A stretch of DNA of 22,498 bases from contig JARKOC010000149.1 of NCBI GenBank assembly GCA_029975915.1, positions 1 through 22,498 on the forward strand. The letters are read 5' to 3'. Each line of letters opens with the position of its first letter. Position 1 is the stretch's first letter. Positions 7,911 through 15,113 of the stretch are shown here, in pieces. The DNA comes from Bryobacteraceae bacterium (GTDB lineage: Bacteria > Acidobacteriota > Terriglobia > Bryobacterales > Bryobacteraceae). The notes below the pieces were generated by a model. It ran no database searches. It was given only the letters and a program-made list of their open reading frames with translations, and was not told the origin of the DNA. A program made the translations under genes and the position numbers.

Positions 7911-10271
7911 CTACCCGATCGCTTTCAGAATCTCATTGATCCTGGCCACGTCGGCTTCGCTCGGCTTGTTGGCGAGCGCGTTTCGAAGCGTCTGGCGGGC
8001 CCCCGTCTTGTCGCCCTTTTGATACTGGGCGAGGCCGAGGTGAAAGAGCCATTCCGGATTGTTGGGCTGCTTCTCAAGGAGTCGGCGGAAGATGGGGATG
8101 GCGCTGTCCGGCAAGTTCTTTTTTAGATAGACCCAGCCCAGGGTGTCCTCAAAGACTGGAGTATTTGGGGCGTTTTTGACCGCCTGTTCGGCATAGCGCA
8201 ATGCGCGGTCCAGATCCTGGCCTTTGTCGGCTAGCCGGTAGGCGAGATTGTTGAGGGCGATAGAGTTGCCCGAATCGGTCTTCAAAACCGCCTCGTAGTA
8301 GGGCGTGGAATCGGCCTGACGGCCGACGGCATCCAGTGCTAGAGCGAGTTGGAGGTTGGCGACTGGATTATCGGGCGCCAGGGAGTGGGCTTTTTGGAAG
8401 GATGCCAATGACTCGGGGAAGGCGCGTTTGAAGCGCAGAATCTCACCCAGGCGCAGGTGGTCCTGAACGCTGTTGGGATCGCGCTCCAGGAGCTTCTGGA
8501 TGTGGCCGGCGGCAATGTCAACCTGGTTGTTCCGCAGAGCGGCGATTGAGGCGGCGCGGCGGACTTCGGGCATCTTGTCATTCTTGGCAGCCGCGGCCTC
8601 CATGATCTTGAAGGCCTCCTGCCGGTTCCCTTTGGCCGCGACCGCTTCGGCGAGTCCGATGGCGAAACGAGGGTCCTCGGGATGCTTCTGGTACAACTGG
8701 CGAAGCGTCGCTTCGGCTTCGTTCACCTTACCTTCGCGTAAATTGAGGGAAGCCAACTCCGCCATGATCATTGGATTCGTAGGGTTGAGTTTCAGCGCCT
8801 CCTCAATGCTTCGGCGGGCCTGAGCGTAGTCTTGGCTTTGGATGAGAGCCGCGGCTTTCGTCGTGTAAGCCAGGATGGTTCGCGGTTCACGCTTAATCAC
8901 TTCGTCGCAAAGCTGAATCGCCTTGCCGATTGCGCGTTGGCGTAGATAGACCTGGGCCAAGCTCATCCTTGGCCCAGTGAGGCCAGGCGCCGCCTTGATC
9001 GCATCCTCATATTGCATGGCTGCCTTCGCCAGGTCGCCAGTGAGTTCATACGCCCTGCCAAGCGAGGCCCGGACTTTCGACATCATGAGGACATCATCTG
9101 TTTTCGTCGAGGGGGCCTTGGCGGCGACCAAGGCTTCGAAGTCCTTGATGGCCGCCTGGAGCTGTGTTTTGTCGTTTCCTTTGGCCTCGGCGAGCCTTAG
9201 ATTGAGTTCACCGCGGACGTGCTGTGCGGTGTAGTATTTGGGGCTTGTCTGGAGGATGGAATTGAGTTGGTTAAGGGCTTCGTCTGCTTTGTTCTGCGCG
9301 AGCTTGACTTGAACTACGCGCAACCGGTACTCATCGGCTCTCTTTTGATCCTGGGCTGCACCTTCCTGGTAGAGCTTTTCGGCACGGTCGAAGATCTGAA
9401 GACGGAAATAGAAATCGCCGACCTCCATACGGCCGTTGGGGAAATCTGCTGGACGGGCAACGATGTCGTTAAGGATCTGCTCGGAACGCTCTTTCTGGTT
9501 ATTGCTCAGGTAGAAAGCCGCCTGCTCCAAGCGAGCCTGGCTGTTCTTTGGGTTCTTTTCCGTACGTTTGGCGAGAATCGCCTCTATCTCAGGGATCCTC
9601 TTCTGTGCGGCATAGAGACGGATGAGAAACCTGTAGGCCTCGAGGTACGTTGGGTTCCTTTCGATAAGATCCTTGGCGACCGTTTCGGCCTCGGGAAGCT
9701 TCCGCATTGCGGCAAGGGCTTGCGTCAGAGCAAAAGGAGCCTCGGGACGATTGGGATTAATTTGAATCGCCAAGTTTAGTTTTTCGGCGGCCATCGGCAT
9801 GTCGTTTTGAAGCATCGACAGGAGACCTTCGAGACGCAACCCTTCATACGACTTGGGATCTTTCTTCAGGAGGTCTTTGGCGAGCCCGTCGACGTCCTTG
9901 AGAATCTCGGGATCTTTTTGCCGCTGCACCGAATAGATGGTGAGTAGTGTCTCAGCGAGCATGTTGGCTGGTTCGGGCCGGCCGGGCATCAATTCCACTG
10001 CACGCCGTAAGGCGCCGATACCGTTTCGAATGTTTTCAGCGCGCAGCTCAGCTTCGCCGAGCTTCCAATAGGCTTCGCCAAATCGAGGGTTCCTCTTGAT
10101 TGCGGTGCGGAAGAAGACGGACGCGCTTTTGTAGTCCCCATCGGTCAGAGCGGTCATACCTCTCTCGTAGTACTTCTCTGGCGTCCGGTTGCGCATGACA
10201 AAGAAACCGGTCACGCCAGCCGCGACCAGAACAACCAGAGCCAGTCCAACAATCAGCTTCTTTCGCCGCAT
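7911..10271 (-). CDS. Membrane-anchored TPR protein of the PEP-CTERM/EPS type (PrsT-like)
   Basis: A 786-residue protein with a short basic N-terminus and one membrane segment (about residues 5-26). Essentially the whole remainder is tetratricopeptide repeats, with repeated N-P-x-x-x-E-A-Y-x-x-L-G and A-x-x-x-x-x-A-I-K-x-x-P patterns. Length and architecture match the long TPR proteins encoded beside exosortase and EPS clusters (TIGR02917-like family), which are thought to be periplasmic scaffolds for polymer export. Most described members are lipoproteins. Here there is no lipobox cysteine in the signal region, so a transmembrane anchor is more likely. An AGGAGG ribosome site lies 9 bases before the ATG. 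It is 74 bases downstream of the epimerase gene on the same strand and could be co-transcribed; only a weak promoter-like pair (10301-10328) was seen in that gap. Confidence 0.85.
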   Translation of the reverse strand: MRRKKLIVGLALVVLVAAGVTGFFVMRNRTPEKYYERGMTALTDGDYKSASVFFRTAIKRNPRFGEAYWKLGEAELRAENIRNGIGALRRAVELMPGRPEPANMLAETLLTIYSVQRQKDPEILKDVDGLAKDLLKKDPKSYEGLRLEGLLSMLQNDMPMAAEKLNLAIQINPNRPEAPFALTQALAAMRKLPEAETVAKDLIERNPTYLEAYRFLIRLYAAQKRIPEIEAILAKRTEKNPKNSQARLEQAAFYLSNNQKERSEQILNDIVARPADFPNGRMEVGDFYFRLQIFDRAEKLYQEGAAQDQKRADEYRLRVVQVKLAQNKADEALNQLNSILQTSPKYYTAQHVRGELNLRLAEAKGNDKTQLQAAIKDFEALVAAKAPSTKTDDVLMMSKVRASLGRAYELTGDLAKAAMQYEDAIKAAPGLTGPRMSLAQVYLRQRAIGKAIQLCDEVIKREPRTILAYTTKAAALIQSQDYAQARRSIEEALKLNPTNPMIMAELASLNLREGKVNEAEATLRQLYQKHPEDPRFAIGLAEAVAAKGNRQEAFKIMEAAAAKNDKMPEVRRAASIAALRNNQVDIAAGHIQKLLERDPNSVQDHLRLGEILRFKRAFPESLASFQKAHSLAPDNPVANLQLALALDAVGRQADSTPYYEAVLKTDSGNSIALNNLAYRLADKGQDLDRALRYAEQAVKNAPNTPVFEDTLGWVYLKKNLPDSAIPIFRRLLEKQPNNPEWLFHLGLAQYQKGDKTGARQTLRNALANKPSEADVARINEILKAIG

Positions 10272-10345
10272 CTCCGATATCCTCCTGCTGTGATTCCCTT
10301 AGAGTACTTTACTTTGAAGAACATGCAATGCCAAACGAAACGGTC

Positions 10346-11314
10346 TCAGATCCTGCTCGGCTCACCGCCGTCGAGCAGCTCCGGGTTTGCCAAGAGATAG
10401 TCGACCGTGCTGACGACGGCATCCTTGATCGTCAGGTCCGGCGCCCAGCCCAAACTTCGGACCTTTGCGCAATCCAGGAAGATGAACGGACTGTCCCCGA
10501 TCCAGCCTCTTTCTCCTCCTGAGTAGGTTCGCCGTGGTTTGAGCCCGAGGCGGCCAGTAATCCACGAGACGGAGTCGTTCACGGTGCAATATTCATCCGT
10601 GCCGAGATTGTAGATATTGATCTTGCCAGTGCTCTTCTCCAGGGCGCACTGGATAGCGTTCACGCAATCACCGACGTATAGATAGGATTTACGCTGGAGG
10701 CCGTTGCCGAGGATGTGAAGGTGGTCCGGGTGCTCCCTGAGTTGGCGTAAAAAATCGAAGATATGGCCGTGGGTGTAACGCGGCCCGAGAATCGAGACAA
10801 AGCGGAAGATGCAGGCCTGGATCCCAAAACCCTCCGCGTAGGCTTGAATGAGCCCTTCAGCGGCAAGCTTTGATGCGCCATATAGGGAGGTTTGAATCGG
10901 GAACGGGCAGGTCTCCGGGGTTGGGAACACTGTGGGTTCGCCGTAGATCGAGCCGGTGGAAGCAAACCCAATTCTGGGAACGCCGTTGCGGCGCATTGCT
11001 TCGAGAACGTTCCACGTTCCGATCGCGTTCTGATCCAGATCCTTGCGCGGGTGCTCGGTGCCGAAACGAACGTCGGCGTTGGCTGCAAGATGCAGGACCA
11101 GGTCAGCGCCAGACATGGCTCCGGTGAGGGCGTCGAGGTCCAAAAGATCAGCCCTGTGGAGCGTGAACCCTGAGAGCTTCCGAGCCTCGGCCAAGAAGTA
11201 CTCCTTGCCGGTAGAGAAATTGTCGTATCCAACAACTTCATGCCCTTGGCCAAGATAGTGATCCGCCAGATTGCTGCCGATGAATCCCGCAGCCCCAGTA
11301 ATGAAAACTCTCAA
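10346..11314 (-). CDS. NAD-dependent epimerase/dehydratase (extended SDR, GalE-like)
   Basis: A 322-residue extended short-chain dehydrogenase/reductase. The NAD-binding G-A-A-G-F-I-G lies at 7-13 with Asp31 at the end of the second strand. S-T-G-S-I-Y-G (119-125) holds the active-site Ser/Thr, and Y-G-A-S-K (Tyr145, Lys149) completes the catalytic set. The overall pattern, including D-N-F-S-T-G and L-H-L-A-A-N-A, resembles UDP-glucose 4-epimerase and related nucleotide-sugar enzymes. I place the start at a TTG because the motif begins immediately there and a GAAGGGAAG ribosome site lies just upstream. A longer in-frame version from 11413 would add 33 residues lying before the Rossmann fold. 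It is divergent from the heptose operon, so it may act on the same nucleotide-heptose or supply another sugar. The substrate is not determined. Confidence 0.85.
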   Translation of the reverse strand: MRVFITGAAGFIGSNLADHYLGQGHEVVGYDNFSTGKEYFLAEARKLSGFTLHRADLLDLDALTGAMSGADLVLHLAANADVRFGTEHPRKDLDQNAIGTWNVLEAMRRNGVPRIGFASTGSIYGEPTVFPTPETCPFPIQTSLYGASKLAAEGLIQAYAEGFGIQACIFRFVSILGPRYTHGHIFDFLRQLREHPDHLHILGNGLQRKSYLYVGDCVNAIQCALEKSTGKINIYNLGTDEYCTVNDSVSWITGRLGLKPRRTYSGGERGWIGDSPFIFLDCAKVRSLGWAPDLTIKDAVVSTVDYLLANPELLDGGEPSRI

Positions 11315-11442
11315 TCCGTGCTTCCCTTCTCGACTTAGTGTAGATGGAACCGCGGTGCGGCACCAGTCCGTGAAATGGGAGATCCAGATGGCAAGTACTA
11401 GAACACAAAGCAATTAGCGCACAGCGTGCTGTTCTTAAGGGT

Positions 11443-11472
11443 TTGTGCGACGGCTGTACGGGAGCTTACAAT
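11443..11472 (+). promoter_or_regulatory. Candidate promoter of the heptose/polymer operon
   Basis: TTGTGC (11443-11448), an 18-base spacer and TACAAT (11467-11472, five of six matches to the -10 consensus). It lies within the 234-bp gap between the divergent epimerase and GHMP kinase genes, about 75 bases before the kinase start. No convincing promoter for the epimerase was picked out on the other strand. Confidence 0.45.
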
Positions 11473-11548
11473 TGACTGATTATGTGTCCCGGCCTTGCCG
11501 GCTGGTACAACTTCCGCGCCCTGCGGCGAGGAAGAGGAGGAGGCCGAT

Positions 11549-12529
11549 TTGATCATCACGCGCAGTCCCCTTCGAATTTCACTCGGAGGCGGAGGAACTG
11601 ATCTGCCGTCTTACTACCGGGAGTTCGGAGGATTTCTCGTCGCGGCGGCGATGGATAAACACGTTTACATCACCGTCCACGAACCGTTCGTCGAAGACGT
11701 CATCGTCAAATACTCACAGATGGAGGTGGTGCCGGAGACCAGCGCCGTCAGGCACCCGATCGTCCGCGAGGCGTTGCGTCTGACCGGCTTCACCAAGCGC
11801 ATTGAGATTGCCAGCATGTCCGACATCCCCGCAGGAACAGGGCTAGGCTCATCAGGCAGTTTCACAACAGCGCTGCTGCGGGCTTTGCATATGTTGCGCA
11901 AACAATTTTTACCTCCGCAGGAACTGGCCGAGGAGGCGTGCCATATCGAAATCGATCTACTGGGCGAACCCGTCGGCAAGCAGGACCAGTACATCGCTGC
12001 CTTTGGCGGGGTGACCTGCTTCACCTTCGAGCCTGACGGTTCAGTCAAAGCTGAGCCTCTGCGCATGCCCGAAGAGGCGCTCGCGAACCTGGAAGACAAT
12101 CTTTGCCTCTTCTTCACCGGCTATACGCGAAACGCCTCGGACATTCTCAAAGACCAGGAGCAGCGCAGCAAGAAGCACGATCAGTCCATGATCGACAACC
12201 TGCACTACACCAAGGAACTAGGATTCAGGAGCAAGGAGGCCTTGGAGGCCGGCGAACTGCGGCAGTTTGCCGCCCTGATGCACGAGCACTGGGAGCGCAA
12301 GCGCCAGCGCACCCAGGGCATGAGCAACAGCCGCATCGACGACTGGTACGAACTCGGCCGGCAAAACGGCGCTCTGGGCGGAAAGCTGATTGGCGCCGGC
12401 GGCGGCGGCTTCCTCATGTTCTACACCGAGGACAAGACCCGCCTGCGTCACGCTATGGTCGGCGCCGGTTTGCGTGAGGTGCGTTTCCGGTTTGATTTCC
12501 AGGGCACCTCGATCGTGGCGCAATCGTGA
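11549..12529 (+). CDS. hddA: GHMP kinase, probable D-glycero-alpha-D-manno-heptose 7-phosphate kinase
   Basis: A 326-residue GHMP-family sugar kinase. The N-terminal R-S-P-L-R-I-S-L-G-G-G-G-T-D-L-P block (5-20) is characteristic of the HddA/fucokinase-like branch. The ATP-binding loop is D-I-P-A-G-T-G-L-G-S-S-G-S-F (92-105), and a third motif, L-I-G-A-G-G-G-G-F-L, lies near the C-terminus. HddA phosphorylates D-glycero-D-manno-heptose 7-phosphate at C1 to the alpha-1,7-bisphosphate. I chose the TTG at 11549 because a GAGGAGG-rich ribosome site precedes it and the conserved sequence starts at once; an in-frame TTG at 11495 would add 18 glutamate-rich residues. The following genes (nucleotidyltransferase, SIS isomerase, HAD phosphatase) complete the GDP-heptose set, and this context is the main reason for naming the substrate. 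The stop overlaps the next gene by 4 bases. Confidence 0.85.
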   Translation: MIITRSPLRISLGGGGTDLPSYYREFGGFLVAAAMDKHVYITVHEPFVEDVIVKYSQMEVVPETSAVRHPIVREALRLTGFTKRIEIASMSDIPAGTGLGSSGSFTTALLRALHMLRKQFLPPQELAEEACHIEIDLLGEPVGKQDQYIAAFGGVTCFTFEPDGSVKAEPLRMPEEALANLEDNLCLFFTGYTRNASDILKDQEQRSKKHDQSMIDNLHYTKELGFRSKEALEAGELRQFAALMHEHWERKRQRTQGMSNSRIDDWYELGRQNGALGGKLIGAGGGGFLMFYTEDKTRLRHAMVGAGLREVRFRFDFQGTSIVAQS

Positions 12530-13242
12530 GCGGAATGTTTCCAGTCGCCATCCTCGCCGGTGGATTAGCAACCCGGCTGCGCCCGCTAACCGAGAAGATC
12601 CCCAAGTCTCTTGTCGAGGTCGCCGGCGAGCCCTTTATCGCGCATCAACTCCGGCTGTTAAAGTCAGCGGGCGCGGATCGGGTCGTTATCTGCACGGGAT
12701 TCCTGGGCGAGCAAGTGGAGGCCTTCGTCGGCGATGGGTCGCGCTTTGGGCTCAAGGTGTCCTATTCGCCCGACGGACCTAAGTTGCTCGGTACGGCCGG
12801 CGCCCTGCGGCAGGCGCTTCCATTGTTGGACGACTGCTTTTTCGTGGTCTATGGCGATTCTTATCTACCGTGTGATTACGCCGCCGTGCAAAGGGCCTTC
12901 GTCGAGAGTGGCAAGGATGGACTAATGACGGTCTTCCGCAACGAAGGGCGCTGGGATACGAGCAATGTCGAGTTTGACGGAACGCGAATCGTAGCCTACA
13001 GCAAAACCAACCGGACGCCGCGGATGGCGTTCATCGACTACGGTTTAGGCGCATTCCGCCGATCTATGATGGAGAGCCTCCCCGCGGGCGAGCCCATCGA
13101 TTTGGCAAAGGTCTACGAGGGGTTGTTAGCCTGGGATCGATTGGCCGCCTACGAGGTGACCCAACGGTTTTACGAAGTGGGTTCGCACGAGGGAATACGG
13201 GAGTTGTCGGAGTATTTGGGGAAGGGAGTAGTTGACCGATGA
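12526..13242 (+). CDS. hddC: Sugar-1-phosphate nucleotidyltransferase, probable heptose-1-phosphate guanylyltransferase
   Basis: A 238-residue nucleotidyltransferase. The signature A-G-G-L-A-T-R-L-R-P-L-T (11-22) with P-K-S-L-V-E-V-A-G-E-P-F just after it binds the nucleotide and sugar phosphate. G-T-A-G-A-L (89-94) and V-V-Y-G-D-S (Asp111, metal-binding) follow. The length and lack of a left-handed beta-helix domain fit the HddC group, which joins D-glycero-alpha-D-manno-heptose 1-phosphate to GTP. The substrate and base are inferred from the neighbouring kinase, isomerase and phosphatase. The GTG start overlaps the kinase stop (GTGA); an ATG three codons later (12535) is an alternative. The stop overlaps the start of the SIS gene by 4 bases. 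Confidence 0.82.
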   Translation: MSGMFPVAILAGGLATRLRPLTEKIPKSLVEVAGEPFIAHQLRLLKSAGADRVVICTGFLGEQVEAFVGDGSRFGLKVSYSPDGPKLLGTAGALRQALPLLDDCFFVVYGDSYLPCDYAAVQRAFVESGKDGLMTVFRNEGRWDTSNVEFDGTRIVAYSKTNRTPRMAFIDYGLGAFRRSMMESLPAGEPIDLAKVYEGLLAWDRLAAYEVTQRFYEVGSHEGIRELSEYLGKGVVDR

Positions 13243-13835
13243 CATTTGCGAAGAGCTTCATTGAGGAAGCCAAACAGGTGCTGGACCAGCTCGACGTCGA
13301 CGCGATCGAACGAATGGCTGAGATCCTGGCAGGCGTTCGGGCCTCGGGCGGCCGGTTGTTCATTCTCGGCGTCGGCGGAAGCGCGGCCAACGCATCTCAC
13401 GCTGTGAACGACTTCCGGAAAATCACAGGAATTGAAGCGTATGCGCCAACCGACAACGTCTCGGAACTCACGGCTCGCACAAACGATGAGGGCTGGGCCG
13501 GGGTGTTTGAAAGCTGGCTTCGTACCAGTCGTCTGAAGGCCGAAGACGGCCTCCTGGTGTTCTCTGTCGGCGGCGGCAATCTCGAAAAGAATGTCAGTCC
13601 AAACCTGGTGGCGGCCCTGCAGTATGCCAAGACGGTGGGATCGAAGATCTTGGGCATTGTCGGCCGGGATGGCGGCTTTACGGCGACAGTCGCCGACGCC
13701 TGTGCCATCATCCCGACCGTAAATACGGTGCACACGACGCCGCACGCCGAGGCATTCCAGGCGATAGTGTGGCACCTGTTGGTTTCGCACCCGAGTCTGA
13801 AACAGGCGGAGACCAAATGGGAGTCGGTCCGCTGA
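13239..13835 (+). CDS. gmhA: SIS-domain phosphosugar isomerase, probable sedoheptulose 7-phosphate isomerase (GmhA-like)
   Basis: A 198-residue single SIS-domain protein with G-V-G-G-S-A-A-N-A-S-H (44-54) and S-V-G-G-G-N (109-114), the phosphate-binding loops of phosphosugar isomerases. GmhA converts sedoheptulose 7-phosphate to D-glycero-D-manno-heptose 7-phosphate, the substrate of the neighbouring kinase. The active-site surroundings differ from the E. coli type. Where GmhA has A-E-E-L (catalytic Glu65) this protein reads V-N-D-F (57-59 and on). Where GmhA has the catalytic His180 in Q-E-I-H, the aligned C-terminal helix here reads E-A-F-Q (171-174) with a histidine at 179. It therefore belongs to a divergent branch. 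The function comes from context, and another ketose phosphate cannot be excluded. ATGA overlap with hddC; 19-nt overlap with gmhB. Confidence 0.75.
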   Translation: MTFAKSFIEEAKQVLDQLDVDAIERMAEILAGVRASGGRLFILGVGGSAANASHAVNDFRKITGIEAYAPTDNVSELTARTNDEGWAGVFESWLRTSRLKAEDGLLVFSVGGGNLEKNVSPNLVAALQYAKTVGSKILGIVGRDGGFTATVADACAIIPTVNTVHTTPHAEAFQAIVWHLLVSHPSLKQAETKWESVR

Positions 13836-14365
13836 AACGCGCGGTATTTCTCGATCGCGATGGCGTGTTGAACAAGGCGGTGGTCCGCGACGGCAAGCCC
13901 TATCCGCCAGCCACAGCGGACGAGATGGAAATTGTTCCGGAAGCGGCAGCCGCCCTGGCCAATCTCAAGGGGTTGGGGTATCTCCTAATCGTTGTGACGA
14001 ATCAACCGGACGTCGCTAGAGGGACACAGAGCCGTGAAGCCGTGGAGGAGATGCACCGCCGGATGGCGGCTGTCCTGCCCGTGGATGAGTTTCGAGTGTG
14101 TTATCACGACAGCGCCGACGGTTGCGCGTGCCGCAAACCCAAGCCTGGGATGCTGCTAGAAGCTGCTGCCGAACACGGCATCGATCTGGGCGCGAGTTTT
14201 ATGATCGGCGACCGGTGGCGTGATGTGGAGGCTGGCCAGGCGGCCGGATGCCGCGTGGTATGGATCGATTACGGTTACCGGGAGAAAGGTCCTGGTACGG
14301 CTCCTGACGTCAAGGTGAGCGATTTGCGACAGGCCGTGGATTGGATTGTTGCACAATCAATCTAA
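13817..14365 (+). CDS. gmhB: HAD-superfamily phosphatase, D-glycero-D-manno-heptose 1,7-bisphosphate 7-phosphatase
   Basis: A 182-residue HAD hydrolase of the histidinol-phosphatase/GmhB type. Motif I is F-L-D-R-D-G-V-L-N with the nucleophile Asp13 and Asp15. Motif II is V-V-T-N-Q (59-63), and the motif III lysine lies in C-R-K-P-K-P-G. The motif IV acids are in G-D-R-W-R-D (Asp132, Asp136). Cys95, His97, Cys103 and Cys105 (C-x-H-x5-C-x-C) form the zinc-binding loop typical of GmhB, here with a short loop. The enzyme removes the C7 phosphate from heptose 1,7-bisphosphate, leaving the 1-phosphate for HddC. The ATG at 13817 has a GGAG site 6 bases upstream and starts just before motif I; the longer open frame would run further into gmhA. 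Alpha- versus beta-anomer preference cannot be read, but the HddA/HddC context favours alpha. Confidence 0.88.
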   Translation: MGVGPLKRAVFLDRDGVLNKAVVRDGKPYPPATADEMEIVPEAAAALANLKGLGYLLIVVTNQPDVARGTQSREAVEEMHRRMAAVLPVDEFRVCYHDSADGCACRKPKPGMLLEAAAEHGIDLGASFMIGDRWRDVEAGQAAGCRVVWIDYGYREKGPGTAPDVKVSDLRQAVDWIVAQSI

Positions 14366-14381
14366 TGGAGGAGTGGCTGCA

Positions 14382-15098
14382 ATGAAAGCAGTGAACGACT
14401 TGAAGGTGAAGCTCTTCGCTGACGGCGCTGAGAAGTTGTCGATGCTTGAGTTGTACCGGAATCCTTTGATCAAGGGCTTCACGACGAACCCTACGCTCAT
14501 GCGAAAGGCTGGGATCTCAGACTATGAAGCCTTTGCGCGGGACATCCTGGAAGCCATCCCAGATCGGCCGATTTCGCTCGAAGTCTTTGCCGATGACTTT
14601 CCTGACATGGCCCGCCAGGCCCGAAAAATCGCCGCCTGGGGACCGAACGTCTACGTGAAGATCCCGGTGACCAACACGCGCCGGGAATCGTCGGCCGACC
14701 TGGTTCGAGCCCTGACCCAAGACGGCGTCAAGTTGAACGTGACCGCGATCCTGGCACTTGACCAGGTGCGTGAGGTGGTGAACGCGCTCTCCGGCGGCGC
14801 GCCGTCGAATGTGAGTGTCTTTGCCGGCCGCATCGCCGACACGGGAATCGACCCGGTACCGTTGATGGCCTCGGCGATGGAGATTTTGCGGCCGCACCCG
14901 CAGATGGAACTGATCTGGGCCAGTCCGCGCGAACTGCTCAACGTTTTCCAGGCCGACGACATCGGCTGCCACATCATTACCGCAACACCGGATATCCTGA
15001 AAAAACTCAGTCTGGTGGGCAAGGACCTCAGCGAGTACTCACTCGACACGGTCAGGATGTTCTATGACGACGCGACGAAGTCGGGTTTCCGGCTTTAG
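14382..15098 (+). CDS. Transaldolase / fructose-6-phosphate aldolase-like enzyme
   Basis: A 238-residue TIM-barrel aldolase of the small transaldolase/FSA group. Recognisable strands are K-L-F-A-D-G-A (10-16), G-F-T-T-N-P-T-L-M (32-40), V-Y-V-K-I-P-V-T-N with the Schiff-base Lys93, N-V-T-A-I (119-123) and S-V-F-A-G-R-I-A-D-T-G (145-155). Transaldolases exchange a dihydroxyacetone unit between fructose 6-phosphate and erythrose 4-phosphate, giving sedoheptulose 7-phosphate. That product is the substrate expected for the SIS isomerase two genes upstream, so a dedicated heptose-supply role is attractive (inference). A GGAGGAG ribosome site ends 8 bases before the ATG; the open frame upstream of it lies inside gmhB. 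The stop is 15 bases before the next gene. Aldolase rather than transaldolase activity is possible. Confidence 0.88.
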   Translation: MKAVNDLKVKLFADGAEKLSMLELYRNPLIKGFTTNPTLMRKAGISDYEAFARDILEAIPDRPISLEVFADDFPDMARQARKIAAWGPNVYVKIPVTNTRRESSADLVRALTQDGVKLNVTAILALDQVREVVNALSGGAPSNVSVFAGRIADTGIDPVPLMASAMEILRPHPQMELIWASPRELLNVFQADDIGCHIITATPDILKKLSLVGKDLSEYSLDTVRMFYDDATKSGFRL

Positions 15099-15113
15099 CC
15101 GGCGAATCACAGC

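Noticed and set aside
9219..9779. Plus-strand open frame (186 codons) opposite the TPR gene
   Set aside because: Antisense shadow of a repetitive coding sequence; no ribosome site or motif, while the TPR frame is unambiguous.
10301..10328. Promoter-like pair (TTGCAT, 16 bases, TACTCT on the minus strand) before the TPR gene
   Set aside because: Only three of six matches in each hexamer; the gene may be read through from the epimerase.
13170..13790. Minus-strand frame of 206 codons opposite the SIS isomerase
   Set aside because: Shadow of the GC-rich third-position pattern of gmhA; it would interrupt a clearly coupled operon.
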